Shown here one piece after another: positions 45,301 through 54,182 of a stretch of 64,000 bases of DNA. The stretch covers positions 6,696,001 to 6,760,000 of the forward strand of contig OZ245818.1 in the NCBI GenBank assembly GCA_965228435.1, in the 5' to 3' direction. This DNA is from Hoeflea_A sp965228435 (GTDB taxonomy: Bacteria; Pseudomonadota; Alphaproteobacteria; Rhizobiales; Rhizobiaceae). The position numbers and the translations under genes were made by a program. Numbering within the stretch: the stretch's first letter is position 1; each line of letters opens with the position of its first letter. The notes under the pieces are model-generated. The model saw only the letters and a list, made by a program, of their open reading frames with translations. It did no database searches and was not told the DNA's origin.

Positions 45301-46480
45301 CGATGAAGACACGATCAGCGGCGGAATCGGAAACGACATCATCTTCGGCAATGCCGGGGCAGATATTCTGAACGGCGACGATGGCATCGATCAGATCGAT
45401 GGCGGCGGCGGCGCTGATGTAATTGCCGGTGGCGGCGATCAAGACGTTATCAACGGTGGCAACGGAACCGACAGCTTCTTCTGGGCTGTCGGAGACGGCG
45501 CTGACTTCATTGCCGGCGGTGTGGATGACGATGACCTGACCCTCGACTCAGACAATGGCGTCGCCGGATCGGGGACGACGGTCAGCGTCACGCTGGCCCC
45601 GGTGGTGAACCTGTTTGATCCTGGCCAAATCGTGACATCGGTCCAGTTCCAAGTTGTTTCCTCCAGCACTCTCGAAGTTTTCCATATGATCGAGGTGGAG
45701 GACTTCACGATTGAAGCTGATGCGGATGGAACGACGACCAGCGTGTCGGGAGACCTCTCGGCCGCCGGCGTTTCGGAAAACACCGTGACGTTCAATGGCG
45801 CAGGCGGCGCGGACACATTCGACGGTTCGGGAATGCTTGGTGGCGTGCGGGTCGTCCTCAACGGCGGCGGCGGCGACGACACACTGATTGGTGGGGACGC
45901 TGATGACGAAATCGACGGTGGAACCGGCAGGGACACTGTTGTTTATGACGGGCTTCGCGACGATTTCCACACTGATGTTCAAAATGATGGCCGCATCGTG
46001 TTGACCCATGCCCATGGCGAGACCGACAGCCTGGTCGATATTGAGCGCCTCGAATTCAGTAACGGAAACCTGATGTTTGATTTCGACAGCCCCAACCTCG
46101 GTTTCGTCTATCGCCTCTACTCGGCGGCTTTCGACCGCTCACCTGACGAGGCGGGCCTGTCTTTTTGGCTGGATGAAACGGACAGGCTCGACCAGTTGGG
46201 GCTGAGTGAGACCGCCAAACAGCTGCAAATCGCAAACATCTTCCAGGCGTCCCAGGAATTCCAGCTGCTCATCGGTGAAAACGCCACCAACTATGAATAT
46301 GTCGACGCCATGTACCGGAACGCCCTGAACCGCCCACCGGATCAGGAAGGACACGATTTCTGGACAATGCGCCTGGACCAGGGCACGTCGCGCGCGGAAG
46401 TTCTCGTCCTGTTTTCCGAGAGCCATGAAAATCGCATAGCCACCAGCGACCAATTCGACGAGGGAGTCTGGGTGGTTTAG
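42347..46480 (+). CDS. RTX-repeat calcium-binding protein with C-terminal DUF4214-like domain
   Basis: The 1377-residue acidic protein carries several blocks of glycine/aspartate nonapeptide repeats (GGxGxDxUx): about residues 90-135, 175-225, 500-590, 717-830, 950-1060 and 1165-1205. Such repeats fold as calcium beta-rolls in type I secreted proteins. Residues about 1245-1375 (VYRLYSAAFDRSPDEAGLSFW, then VDAMYRNALNRPPDQEGHDFW) match two copies of the DUF4214 repeat. No toxin, protease or lipase domain is visible, so a surface or adhesive role is likely. AGGGG precedes the ATG. No type I secretion genes are nearby. Confidence 0.92.
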   Translation: MTLKPVRFSNALVISLAPTGNSSGNNTYIYYGRDWDSFSDEFDGFDLGGDPSDQRTQVALDPRLINPDISLDDAVNVSGPLLVVVDSDDLLNGGRGGENIYVAQGDDIVLGNGGPDLIVGGDGNDTIEGGDSDDRLYGDYANVPDYLYDFDQRQIAFWKLQFPSEEDPSVSGDDLLLGGDGADQLFGGPGNDQLDGGPRGDGNADLLVGGPGADIFYLNYDDGDDPNASSFWFSYANSVTDAFAEDSLKDLFNTVTRDVASAIFADPGAGFILSGTVDVLATSAQLGIDALFGLTGAPKKPKSPDDVMVVADFDPREDVLALPYETGKALGYTTNYLVSPVGGFDGVIGIEFSTDDGLFAQVFLDDDFLAEFGLTNMDTPVIDFIDNILRTSLKIESTENPDDPDQGGVQNGLYPFPTDDASYIDGEAPDGIEEKVAAAAPPGTTTELFGAFAPVSLRTPANVTSTPFVSGTDMGDLLNVNPSAFAPEDANTSAIADVGSYVRGFGGADIIFGNNGQDLIYGGDGNDDIYGIGQGDVEFQEQFYGEDGSDRIFLGWSSTWALADGGAGNDWVDFLYLDHKLTLDLTKTENSGSSFNPSNFATSRYDVVNVENAAGTRLDDTIIGTSDNNILQGNDGSDTIESGAGQDTLSFADNSGKVVVNLSQTSPDGTLITDEYGADGSADADSVVSNDTVTGGITSLVGSDFNDELTGDIRNNFIDGGLGDDLIRGGDGNDILVGKSGDDDIRGQSGVDQIDGGAGDDTIQGDNDNDTLLGGTGNDVVQGDHGDDWLEGGDGDDRLQGGNDHDNLRGDAGNDSVFGDSGDDSIFWTSQDGNDDINGGADSDTLTVQTTTAFAKAIPNSQPIRLAASGNTLTITLPIIPTANLGDEVLTVTNVETLVFTPLPSQETSALVGTMPDVIIDGMPDVVSTLIWTGDEANNVFDGGNATASQTLVLDGAGGDDTLTGGESADTIDGGDGEDTLSGGADEDTISGGIGNDIIFGNAGADILNGDDGIDQIDGGGGADVIAGGGDQDVINGGNGTDSFFWAVGDGADFIAGGVDDDDLTLDSDNGVAGSGTTVSVTLAPVVNLFDPGQIVTSVQFQVVSSSTLEVFHMIEVEDFTIEADADGTTTSVSGDLSAAGVSENTVTFNGAGGADTFDGSGMLGGVRVVLNGGGGDDTLIGGDADDEIDGGTGRDTVVYDGLRDDFHTDVQNDGRIVLTHAHGETDSLVDIERLEFSNGNLMFDFDSPNLGFVYRLYSAAFDRSPDEAGLSFWLDETDRLDQLGLSETAKQLQIANIFQASQEFQLLIGENATNYEYVDAMYRNALNRPPDQEGHDFWTMRLDQGTSRAEVLVLFSESHENRIATSDQFDEGVWVV

Positions 46481-46638
46481 CGGCGGATGGTGTGATCACT
46501 CAAATTGTTGGTATTGCTGGTCGCACTGCCTTCCAAAGCCGGACCGCCAGCTTGCGTCGGCTCCTTTTGCGTCGCATGCACCGCCCAGTAATTGCCACAG
46601 TATTTCCTATTGAAATCTGTCTGGAGCGAGGGTGACCA

Positions 46639-47358
46639 ATGGATAGTTTTGGAATCGACAAATTTTGGGGTTTGCTGTTCCTGCTTATTGTCGCCTGGTT
46701 GGTGGGCCGTTGGCTTTTCAACCGGGTGGTGACCCGTATCCGTTTGGCGTATATCCGCAACTATCGGTGGCCGAAGGGACTCTCGGATCGTTTCCGCGAA
46801 CTCCATCCAGATCTTTCCGCGCAGCAAACCGAGATGGTGGAAAAGGCGTTGAAGCAGTTCTTCGCCGCCTACCTGACTGGAGGCGGTAGGCCCGTATCGA
46901 TGCCGTCACAAGTAGTAGACGACCTCTGGCATGAGTTTATCCTCTACACACGCGATTACCAGAAATTCTGCCGATGGGCTTTCGGGCGTTTCCTTCATCA
47001 TACGCCTTCCGCTGCCCTTGATCCAAGCCGGAGGAACAGCAATGAGGGATTGCGGCGTGTCTGGTCGAGAAGCTGCGCCCTCGAAGGCATCGATCCCATC
47101 TCTCCGCGAGGGCTACCGCTGTTGTTCGGGATCGACAGGACGCTGAACATTAGCAACGGCTTCCACTACTATCCGAATTGCAATGCCCTGCGCACCGGTG
47201 GCGCTATGGTAGCGGTCTATTGCGCAGCCCACTTTTCCGATTTGGGAATTGACGGAAGCCTAGCCGGATTTAGTTGCGAGGCCGGCGGAGACTCGAGCGG
47301 CGGCTGGGCCGGAGACGGCGGCGGTGGTGACGGCGGCGGCGGGTGTGGTGGTGACTAG
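46639..47358 (+). CDS. glycine-rich domain (GRDP-like) membrane protein
   Basis: The 239-residue protein has one N-terminal membrane helix (about residues 9-28), a soluble middle with MPSQVVDDLWHEFILYTRDY and FGRFLHHTP, the signature of glycine-rich domain proteins related to plant GRDPs, and a C-terminus that is a run of glycines with a GGGCGGD end. The function of bacterial members is unknown. The gene stands alone between the RTX gene and the hydroxylase gene in the same orientation, with 158 and 108 bases around it. Confidence 0.82.
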   Translation: MDSFGIDKFWGLLFLLIVAWLVGRWLFNRVVTRIRLAYIRNYRWPKGLSDRFRELHPDLSAQQTEMVEKALKQFFAAYLTGGGRPVSMPSQVVDDLWHEFILYTRDYQKFCRWAFGRFLHHTPSAALDPSRRNSNEGLRRVWSRSCALEGIDPISPRGLPLLFGIDRTLNISNGFHYYPNCNALRTGGAMVAVYCAAHFSDLGIDGSLAGFSCEAGGDSSGGWAGDGGGGDGGGGCGGD

Positions 47359-47466
47359 ACTGGCGCGACGCGGACACTCAGGAAGTGTCACATCCAACTG
47401 TGGCGAGAGCGAATTAGTATGCCGTTATACCCTTGACCTTGTTGCGACCTGAACCACAATAGCTGC

Positions 47467-48243
47467 ATGACCGGTACCGCAAGTTTCCTTATCAGCTTCA
47501 TCGCCCTGTTCGTCATCATCGCGATCCGTTATTTCGCGATCGCCGGGCTGTTTTATTGGCTGCTCTGGGGCCGAGATCCGGAACACGTGGCGGCGTTACG
47601 GCTGTCCAAGGGATCGCCGGATCGCGCTGTGGTTCTGCACGAAATCAAGTGGTCCATGGTGTCGTCCCTGATCTATGCTTTCCCGGGCGCTGTGGTGATT
47701 GAAGCCTGGAAGAACGGGGGCACGGCGCTCTATTCGGATCTCTCCGCCTATGGCTACTGGTACGTACCGGTGAGCGTCTTTCTTTATCTATTCCTGCACG
47801 ACACGTTCTTCTATTGGACGCATCGGCTGATGCATCATCCGCGTCTGTTTGCGACGATGCACAAGACCCACCACATGTCGAACAATCCGACGCCCTGGGC
47901 GGCGTTTTCGTTCCATCCGTGGGAGTCGATTCTCACCGCGTTCTTTTTGCCGATTCTGGTCTTTGTCATCCCGCTGCACGCGGGCGCCGCGCTGTTTATC
48001 CTGATCCTGATGACGATCGCCAGTGTGCTCAATCACACGGGCTGGGAGATCTTTCCGACCTCATGGATACGCGGCTTCCTGGGACGCCATGTCATTACAG
48101 CGACCCATCACAATCTGCACCACACCAACTACAAAGTGAATTACGGGCTCTATTTCCGCTTCTGGGACAGGCTCATGGGCACCGATGTAATGGAAAGCGT
48201 GTACCCGCACTTAAAACCGGAGGCCGAACCGGACCGGGTGTAG
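47467..48243 (+). CDS. fatty acid hydroxylase/sterol desaturase family membrane protein
   Basis: The 258-residue protein has four to five membrane helices and the di-iron histidine boxes of the family: HDTFFYWTHRLMHH, HKTHH and the C-terminal HNLHHTNYKVNYG. Members hydroxylate or desaturate lipids, sterols or carotenoids at the membrane. The substrate is not apparent. It converges on cysK, ending 27 bases before the cysK stop. Confidence 0.92.
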   Translation: MTGTASFLISFIALFVIIAIRYFAIAGLFYWLLWGRDPEHVAALRLSKGSPDRAVVLHEIKWSMVSSLIYAFPGAVVIEAWKNGGTALYSDLSAYGYWYVPVSVFLYLFLHDTFFYWTHRLMHHPRLFATMHKTHHMSNNPTPWAAFSFHPWESILTAFFLPILVFVIPLHAGAALFILILMTIASVLNHTGWEIFPTSWIRGFLGRHVITATHHNLHHTNYKVNYGLYFRFWDRLMGTDVMESVYPHLKPEAEPDRV

Positions 48244-48270
48244 CGGTCCGGCCGGGTCCTTGATGGCCAG

Positions 48271-49314
<1,044 letters not shown>

Positions 49315-49680
49315 CAAATTATCTCCCTGAGCTCGCCGTGAAAACAGGCGTTGAACTGGACCTGGATGCCGCAGTGCTGCGGCGTCGACGGTCCTGCGTG
49401 ATACCGGTTAAAGGCCTGATTTTCAAGTTGATGAGCCGGCTTGCAATGCCAACAGTGGCGGATGATCAGGTGCGAGAGTTTCCTCGAGAATGGCGCCGCA
49501 ACTAGTCTGGCGGGAATGCCCATCCCACCTTCTCAACCTTTGGCTTCAGCCAACCACGTTCATAACTGACTTATGTGTGCTGCATAGCCAACGTTATTCT
49601 GACTTCAACCTCAGAGATTATCGGACGAGACCACCGTCCCACCGCGACTTGGTCGGTATCACTGCAGAATGAGGTGCTTG
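49315..49680. other. intergenic region upstream of cysK
   Basis: The 366 bases hold the cysK promoter and the start region of the next gene. Short open frames exist on both strands but none has a credible composition. A 6-bp inverted repeat (GCCGCA gtgc TGCGGC, near 49364-49379) is the only structure I noticed. Confidence 0.4.
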
Positions 49681-50151
49681 ATGGACCCTCGACGAAAACG
49701 TCATAAGTCGAAACAAGGATTTGTGCGGCTTTTGAGTTTTCCTTACGGTTCTCAAGGACGTTTGTTTGCCGCATACGCCAGCAGGAACGATAGATTGAAA
49801 ATGAAGAAACGCAATTTACCTACCAGGGTGACAGTCCTCGACAGAACAAGAATTCTCCTGGAGGTCGCCGATCAGACTGAGGCTCGGCGTATTGAGCATC
49901 TTGGGTTCAGAAAGATGCCAGACTATTCGAACATTTATCAATTTTCCGATGAAGACAGCAGTGAGATATTTCGGCTCTGCGATCTGCTACGCAAGCAGGG
50001 CGTTCCATTTTCAACGCATCGAATGGGTGGTGCAGACTACGTTGTGGAAACCCTGAGAGAAGCCGGCCACCTCTCTGGAAAGTTCAAGCGTATTAACTTC
50101 TTTGGCAGAGATCGGGATCCAACTGCACCGTTTGCGATCGAAGAATTTTAA
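49681..50151 (+). CDS. hypothetical protein, atypical codon usage
   Basis: The 156-residue basic protein has no family I recognise. The ATG at 49681 has GAGG seven bases upstream; a later ATG at 49801 (MKKRNLPTRV) is also possible, and would give 116 residues. The gene is richer in A and T than its neighbours and uses rare codons for this genome: three AGA, one AGG and one TTA occur within about 40 codons after 49801. That suggests horizontal origin. It is isolated, with no partner gene in the same orientation. Confidence 0.6.
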   Translation: MDPRRKRHKSKQGFVRLLSFPYGSQGRLFAAYASRNDRLKMKKRNLPTRVTVLDRTRILLEVADQTEARRIEHLGFRKMPDYSNIYQFSDEDSSEIFRLCDLLRKQGVPFSTHRMGGADYVVETLREAGHLSGKFKRINFFGRDRDPTAPFAIEEF

Positions 50152-50213
50152 ACCCTAGGCCGCCCGACAAACTAGCTGATGCCGCAGATACTCCTCCAGC
50201 CAGGAATTCCATC

Positions 50214-50594
50214 CTAGACCACAATCGCGAATATGATCACCAGCAGGGCCACCGCGATCACCAGGGACGCGACGATGACAAGCCGTGCCAGGTGGCCGAG
50301 GCTTGTGCCCGTGCGGGTGACAGTGACGTCGACAGTTGGCTCGATGTAAACGGAAAACAGCGTGTCCCAGACGCCTTTGTGAACCTCACAATCAGCCTCC
50401 AGGGCCTGGGTGTGTGGCGGTTTGGGGAACAGCCAGTTCGATCCGCGGATTTCGACCGTTCCAGCAATCCGTTCACCGGGCGTGTTGGGCTCCACACGGA
50501 AACGATAGGTCATGTCCAGGCTGTTCGAGAAGGTGAAAAGGACTCTCGTCTTCTGGCCTTTTGAGATCGTTTTGGGTTTTGCCTGAAAGAGCAC
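50214..50594 (-). CDS. hypothetical protein with C-terminal membrane helix
   Basis: The 126-residue protein has a soluble beta-rich N-terminal part and one strong hydrophobic segment at the C-terminus (about residues 100-126, LVIVASLVIAVALLVIIFAIVV). It resembles DUF3592-like proteins in layout, but I cannot assign it. The frame starts with GTG right after an in-frame stop, so the N-terminus is uncertain. Confidence 0.55.
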   Translation of the reverse strand: MLFQAKPKTISKGQKTRVLFTFSNSLDMTYRFRVEPNTPGERIAGTVEIRGSNWLFPKPPHTQALEADCEVHKGVWDTLFSVYIEPTVDVTVTRTGTSLGHLARLVIVASLVIAVALLVIIFAIVV

Positions 50595-50658
50595 TGAGCC
50601 GCCGCGTCGTCATGGTGTTTGCTGACAGCCTCGCACGAGCTGTCGCTAAAGACCAGAG

Positions 50659-50844
50659 TTACTCCTTTCGCCGGGCGATCAGCAAATGATAGGCGGCGAC
50701 GCCACCGATGCCTGTAAAGATCATGCCCCACGTGATGGCTCCAGAGGCAAACTCGAACAGGCCCCAACCGATGCAGATGACGACAACGACGATGCGTCGC
50801 CAAAGCGGATCGAAGAATGGATGGTCGAAGTCGAACAGGGCCAT
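50659..50844 (-). CDS. small membrane protein (DUF3329-like)
   Basis: The 61-residue protein starts MALFDFDHPFFDPLWRR, followed by two hydrophobic segments (about residues 17-34 and 40-54). The start and layout match the DUF3329 small membrane proteins of Hyphomicrobiales. The ATG at 50844 is chosen for this match; a longer frame to 50916 overlaps the DUF1513 gene end. Confidence 0.75.
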   Translation of the reverse strand: MALFDFDHPFFDPLWRRIVVVVICIGWGLFEFASGAITWGMIFTGIGGVAAYHLLIARRKE

Positions 50845-50912
50845 TGTCGGTTTGCTCTTGAATCGTTCTTTGGGTCGTCTTGTAACGACCGGACGGCCGC
50901 TTCCGCAAGACT

Positions 50913-52031
50913 TCAATCGGACGCAGGAGCCACTTGACTCGATGCCGTGAGATGATTGTCCCAGCGGTGAGCGGATATTTCCGATGGACCGTGTGCCGTT
51001 TGCGCCGTGCCATCAGCCGATGTCATCGCAAACTGTGCTCCGTGTGACGCCAGGCCGCAAACCTTGCGCTGCTCGACGACTGTGACTTTGGAAGGATCCG
51101 ACGCCGGGAAGTGAAGGACCACCCCTCCCCGCGGCGATGACACCGCCAGCCGGTTGCTGTCAGGATTGTAGGCGATTGATCCGACATAGCCTTTCAGCCT
51201 TGCGGTTGCAGCCTGAGGCAGCGAAACAGTGCTCAGACCGGTTTCATCGTTCCAGTGGTGGACGAGTGGCACAATCTGCGCCGGATTGCCTTCATGCTGA
51301 CCTGCGACCCACACTTGCCCGCGATCGTCGCGGTCCATATGGCGGAGCGAGAGCTTGCTCAGTTCATGCGGCAGCGACACCCGTTGTCGAACTGTGCCAT
51401 CCAACGTGTCGATGAACGCGAGCGATGGTTCCATGGTCGGGATGTTGAGTTTTGCCCGACCATAATCCGGATGGGTCTCGATACCGCCATTGGCCACAGC
51501 CAGTGTTCTGCCGTCCGGCATCAAATGGATGTCGTGGGGGCCGATGCCGTCGGTTGAGAATTCACCGATCCGCCGGTAACCGTCGGAGGCATCGTAAAGG
51601 CCGATCAGGCCGCGGGCGTTTTCAAAATCGTTTTCCGTCGCGTAGAGCAGTCGGCCGTCAAGAGAGAAAGCACCGTGCCCGTAGAAATGGCGACCTGTGG
51701 GCGAAGAGAAGAACTGCGGCTCGGATAACCGGTCGGATGAAAACACACAGGCGAAATTACCCGGGCGGCGGGCGAAAACCACCGCTCGCTTACCCGATCC
51801 TGGCTGGAAGACGACATCATGGCCGCGGGCGGGAAGCGAAATGCGGCTGATAACGGCGCCTTCCTCCGAAAGAATGGCAGCGCCGAAGGTGTTTTGATCG
51901 GTCATGTAAGCCGTCGCGAACAGGACCTCGGATCGCTGTACGGCCTCTGCGGATCGCAGCAAGAGGCCTGACAGGAACGTGGCGCCGGCGGCCGCCAGGA
52001 ACGTGCGGCGGTCAATCGCATCGGAGCGCAT
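50913..52031 (-). CDS. DUF1513 periplasmic beta-propeller protein
   Basis: The 372-residue protein has a Tat-type leader (DRRTFLAAAGATFLSGLLL) and a beta-propeller-like body with repeated GR(L/T)L(Y/A)-type strands (YGHGAFSLDGRLLYATEN, HDIHLMPDGRTLAVANGG). DUF1513 genes usually follow imelysin genes in iron-related clusters, as here: the upstream imelysin gene ends two bases before this ATG. It probably acts in the periplasm in metal uptake or sensing; the exact role is unknown. Confidence 0.9.
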   Translation of the reverse strand: MRSDAIDRRTFLAAAGATFLSGLLLRSAEAVQRSEVLFATAYMTDQNTFGAAILSEEGAVISRISLPARGHDVVFQPGSGKRAVVFARRPGNFACVFSSDRLSEPQFFSSPTGRHFYGHGAFSLDGRLLYATENDFENARGLIGLYDASDGYRRIGEFSTDGIGPHDIHLMPDGRTLAVANGGIETHPDYGRAKLNIPTMEPSLAFIDTLDGTVRQRVSLPHELSKLSLRHMDRDDRGQVWVAGQHEGNPAQIVPLVHHWNDETGLSTVSLPQAATARLKGYVGSIAYNPDSNRLAVSSPRGGVVLHFPASDPSKVTVVEQRKVCGLASHGAQFAMTSADGTAQTAHGPSEISAHRWDNHLTASSQVAPASD

Positions 52032-52033
52032 CG

Positions 52034-53095
52034 TCAGTCCCCATCGAGCGGCGAAAACGTGTTTGGCAGGCCCAACGCCTCGGCCGTCTGTTCGCCGATC
52101 AGGTTTTGCAGCGAGCGGGTTACGACCACAAGATAGCTCAGGTTCGAGGAGATCCCAGGTGCCGTGACAATCGTCTCAATCGACCCCTTCAACTCGGACA
52201 AAGCCTTGAAAGCATTATCGAACTCGAACTCGACGGAGCCGGCGATCCACTGCCGATCCTGTGGAAGTCCATGCAGAAGGCCCGAAATCTGGATCAGATC
52301 CCGCATCCCCATCAGCGAGGCGGCGATCATCTCCCGGGTCTGGTTGCTGCGCCAGAACAGGGCGCGTTTGTACGGCTTCTTCTCGATTCCGAACGGAGCA
52401 ATGGGCTTCAATTGCTGATCGCGAATGATCTCAAGACCGTTCGAGATCAGGCCGACCAATGCCGCTATCGCTTCCTTGTCGTTTCGATACAGGTCATTGG
52501 TCGGTCCAGGCTCGGACCAAATGCCGGCAAATCCCGAAGGGTCCTGCCAATCTTCCGCAACCGATTGGGATAGGGAGGCTATGTTGCGGGCGACAGACAA
52601 AGCGAATTGGCAACGGTACCCGTCGCTGGTGCCAACCAGGTCATCTGACCCACTGCCAAAGAGCAGGAATTCAAGGGCTCCGAACCCTTGTAGCGCAACA
52701 CTCTTGGCATACAGCGCCCCGGGATTGAGCAGCGACCGGTCCTGGGTAGCCAGGGCTCGCTGCACCTGCTTCAATCCGATGGAGCGGCGATCTGGCCAAA
52801 ACAAAAGCCGGTCGCGGCGATTGTCGGTTTCAAGCGGCCCGATGCGCAGGAAGTGGATGCGACCAAGGCCCTGAACCGCAAAGCGAAATCCATCGCGTGC
52901 ATCCGCGAGCGATTCTGCAGTGGTCGTTTGGCACAGCCGGTCGATATCCGAGACAAGAATATCGCTGTTTTCTGCAAACCGCTCGACGTTTGGGACGATG
53001 TAGCCGGAGATGGCGTTGCGAACAGATGAAGCGTCCGCGGCTGCTGCGCCCACGCCAAACAGGACCAGGTAAAACCCGACGAACAATCCGCGCAT
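52034..53095 (-). CDS. imelysin-family periplasmic protein (degenerate GxHxxE)
   Basis: The 353-residue protein has a Sec signal ending AAA at about residue 20 and the all-helical imelysin fold. The conserved GxHxxE motif reads GFGALE (in LQGFGALEFLLFG), so its His is replaced by Gly, while RIHFLRIGPLETDNRRDRLLFWPD marks the family. Imelysins (IrpA/EfeO relatives) bind iron. The start at 53095 has AAGG upstream; a GTG 18 bases earlier is less likely. In many alphaproteobacteria another imelysin and a di-haem oxidoreductase lie next to it; neither is present here. Confidence 0.9.
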   Translation of the reverse strand: MRGLFVGFYLVLFGVGAAAADASSVRNAISGYIVPNVERFAENSDILVSDIDRLCQTTTAESLADARDGFRFAVQGLGRIHFLRIGPLETDNRRDRLLFWPDRRSIGLKQVQRALATQDRSLLNPGALYAKSVALQGFGALEFLLFGSGSDDLVGTSDGYRCQFALSVARNIASLSQSVAEDWQDPSGFAGIWSEPGPTNDLYRNDKEAIAALVGLISNGLEIIRDQQLKPIAPFGIEKKPYKRALFWRSNQTREMIAASLMGMRDLIQISGLLHGLPQDRQWIAGSVEFEFDNAFKALSELKGSIETIVTAPGISSNLSYLVVVTRSLQNLIGEQTAEALGLPNTFSPLDGD

Positions 53096-53296
53096 GGTAC
53101 GACCTTTTGTCACTCACACCTTTGTTGGGCACTACCGCCTTTGGCCGCGTTTCGCAACGCCCGCATCGGTTTCCAGCCCTTCGATCGGGCCGACGAATTC
53201 GGAGGTTCGTTGGTATTTGCGTCAATCGCCGTGTATCATCACATGCCTTCATACTTTGAGTTGTGACTTCAGACGAACCATGAAGAGGAGACGGCA

Positions 53297-53728
53297 ATGA
53301 CGCAAGCCAACAAGGACGTCGTTCACAGAGTCTATTATGAACTCTTCAACAAGGACCGCCTGGAGTTGATCCCTGAACTGTATTGCGATGATTGCATTGC
53401 GCGAGACCCGGCCAATACTCAAATCCTGGAAGGTCACGAACATTTGCACGAGTTGCTCAAAGCCTACCGGGCAGCACTACCCAACCATCAATACGAAGTG
53501 CTCGATATGGTGGCCGAGGGGGATAAAGTCTGTGTCCGTTGGATGGTCGACGTGGATACTAAGCAGGACCTGGAAGTCGAAGGACTGTCCATCGTTCGCT
53601 TTCGCGACGGCCGGATCTGCGAAATCTGGCAGCATTGGGACAATCTTGGACTGCTCAAGAAGCTCGGCGTCGTTGAGCACGATGTGACCGTGGCAAATGC
53701 CGTCAGTAAGCTATCGGCGTCTCAATGA
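53297..53728 (+). CDS. SnoaL-like (NTF2-fold) protein
   Basis: The 143-residue protein has the NTF2/SnoaL layout: an N-terminal helix (VHRVYYELFNKDRLELIPELY), a central sheet strand KVCVRWMVDVDT and the terminal FRDGRICEIWQHWDNLGLLKKLG typical of ester cyclase-like members. A strong GAGGAG ribosome site precedes the ATG. It stands alone and converges on the HTH gene at 53761. The reaction, if any, is unknown. Confidence 0.9.
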   Translation: MTQANKDVVHRVYYELFNKDRLELIPELYCDDCIARDPANTQILEGHEHLHELLKAYRAALPNHQYEVLDMVAEGDKVCVRWMVDVDTKQDLEVEGLSIVRFRDGRICEIWQHWDNLGLLKKLGVVEHDVTVANAVSKLSASQ

Positions 53729-53760
53729 GCGTCATGGCGCGGGATGGATCCGCCCCACTC

Positions 53761-54042
53761 CTAGTGAGCGCTTTGGGCCGTTCCGCTATCGATTGAACCG
53801 GCCCTCGCTCGCGGCCTGACCAGTGCGCTGAACTGTGCCGGGGGCATCTCCATCTCCACGTCTTTGACGCCGAAATAGTCGCAAATCTTGCGCATCACCC
53901 GTTTGGACGGCCGCGTCTTTCCGTTGAGGTACCGATTGAACTGCAATCTGTTGATGTCCAGATCACGGCATGTCTCAGCTGCAGTTCGATGCTGATCGCA
54001 TAGGAGGTTCAGGTTCTTCTGCAGGTTTGTAGGCATGTTCAT
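53761..54042 (-). CDS. short XRE-type helix-turn-helix protein, probably truncated
   Basis: The 93-residue protein has an HTH domain (residues 15-60; TAAETCRDLDINRLQFNRYLNGKTRPS) of a kind I recall at the N-terminus of longer (about 250-residue) Hyphomicrobiales regulators. The C-terminal ligand domain is absent; the tail ARAGSIDSGTAQSAH has no structure. It may be a remnant or a short dominant repressor. Two ATG codons (54042 and 54036) are possible; the second has better spacing to AGG. Confidence 0.7.
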   Translation of the reverse strand: MNMPTNLQKNLNLLCDQHRTAAETCRDLDINRLQFNRYLNGKTRPSKRVMRKICDYFGVKDVEMEMPPAQFSALVRPRARAGSIDSGTAQSAH

Positions 54043-54182
54043 CCTAAACCATATGGCGCTGCTACTCCCATAGTCCAGCGCGGTTGAGCCACCCCTTTGT
54101 TTATGACCTTATCATCCTGTCGGCCTTGAAACCAAGCGCAATGTTTCAATTGGTTACATTATCGTGAACGCATGTGACTGTG

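Noticed and set aside
42700..45500. DNA-level repeats in the RTX gene as a tandem repeat or CRISPR-like array
   Set aside because: The repeats are degenerate protein nonapeptide repeats without conserved DNA units or spacers.
50510..51013. 167-codon minus-strand frame
   Set aside because: It is rich in Arg and His as expected of a shifted reading of two better genes (50214-50594 and 50659-50844).
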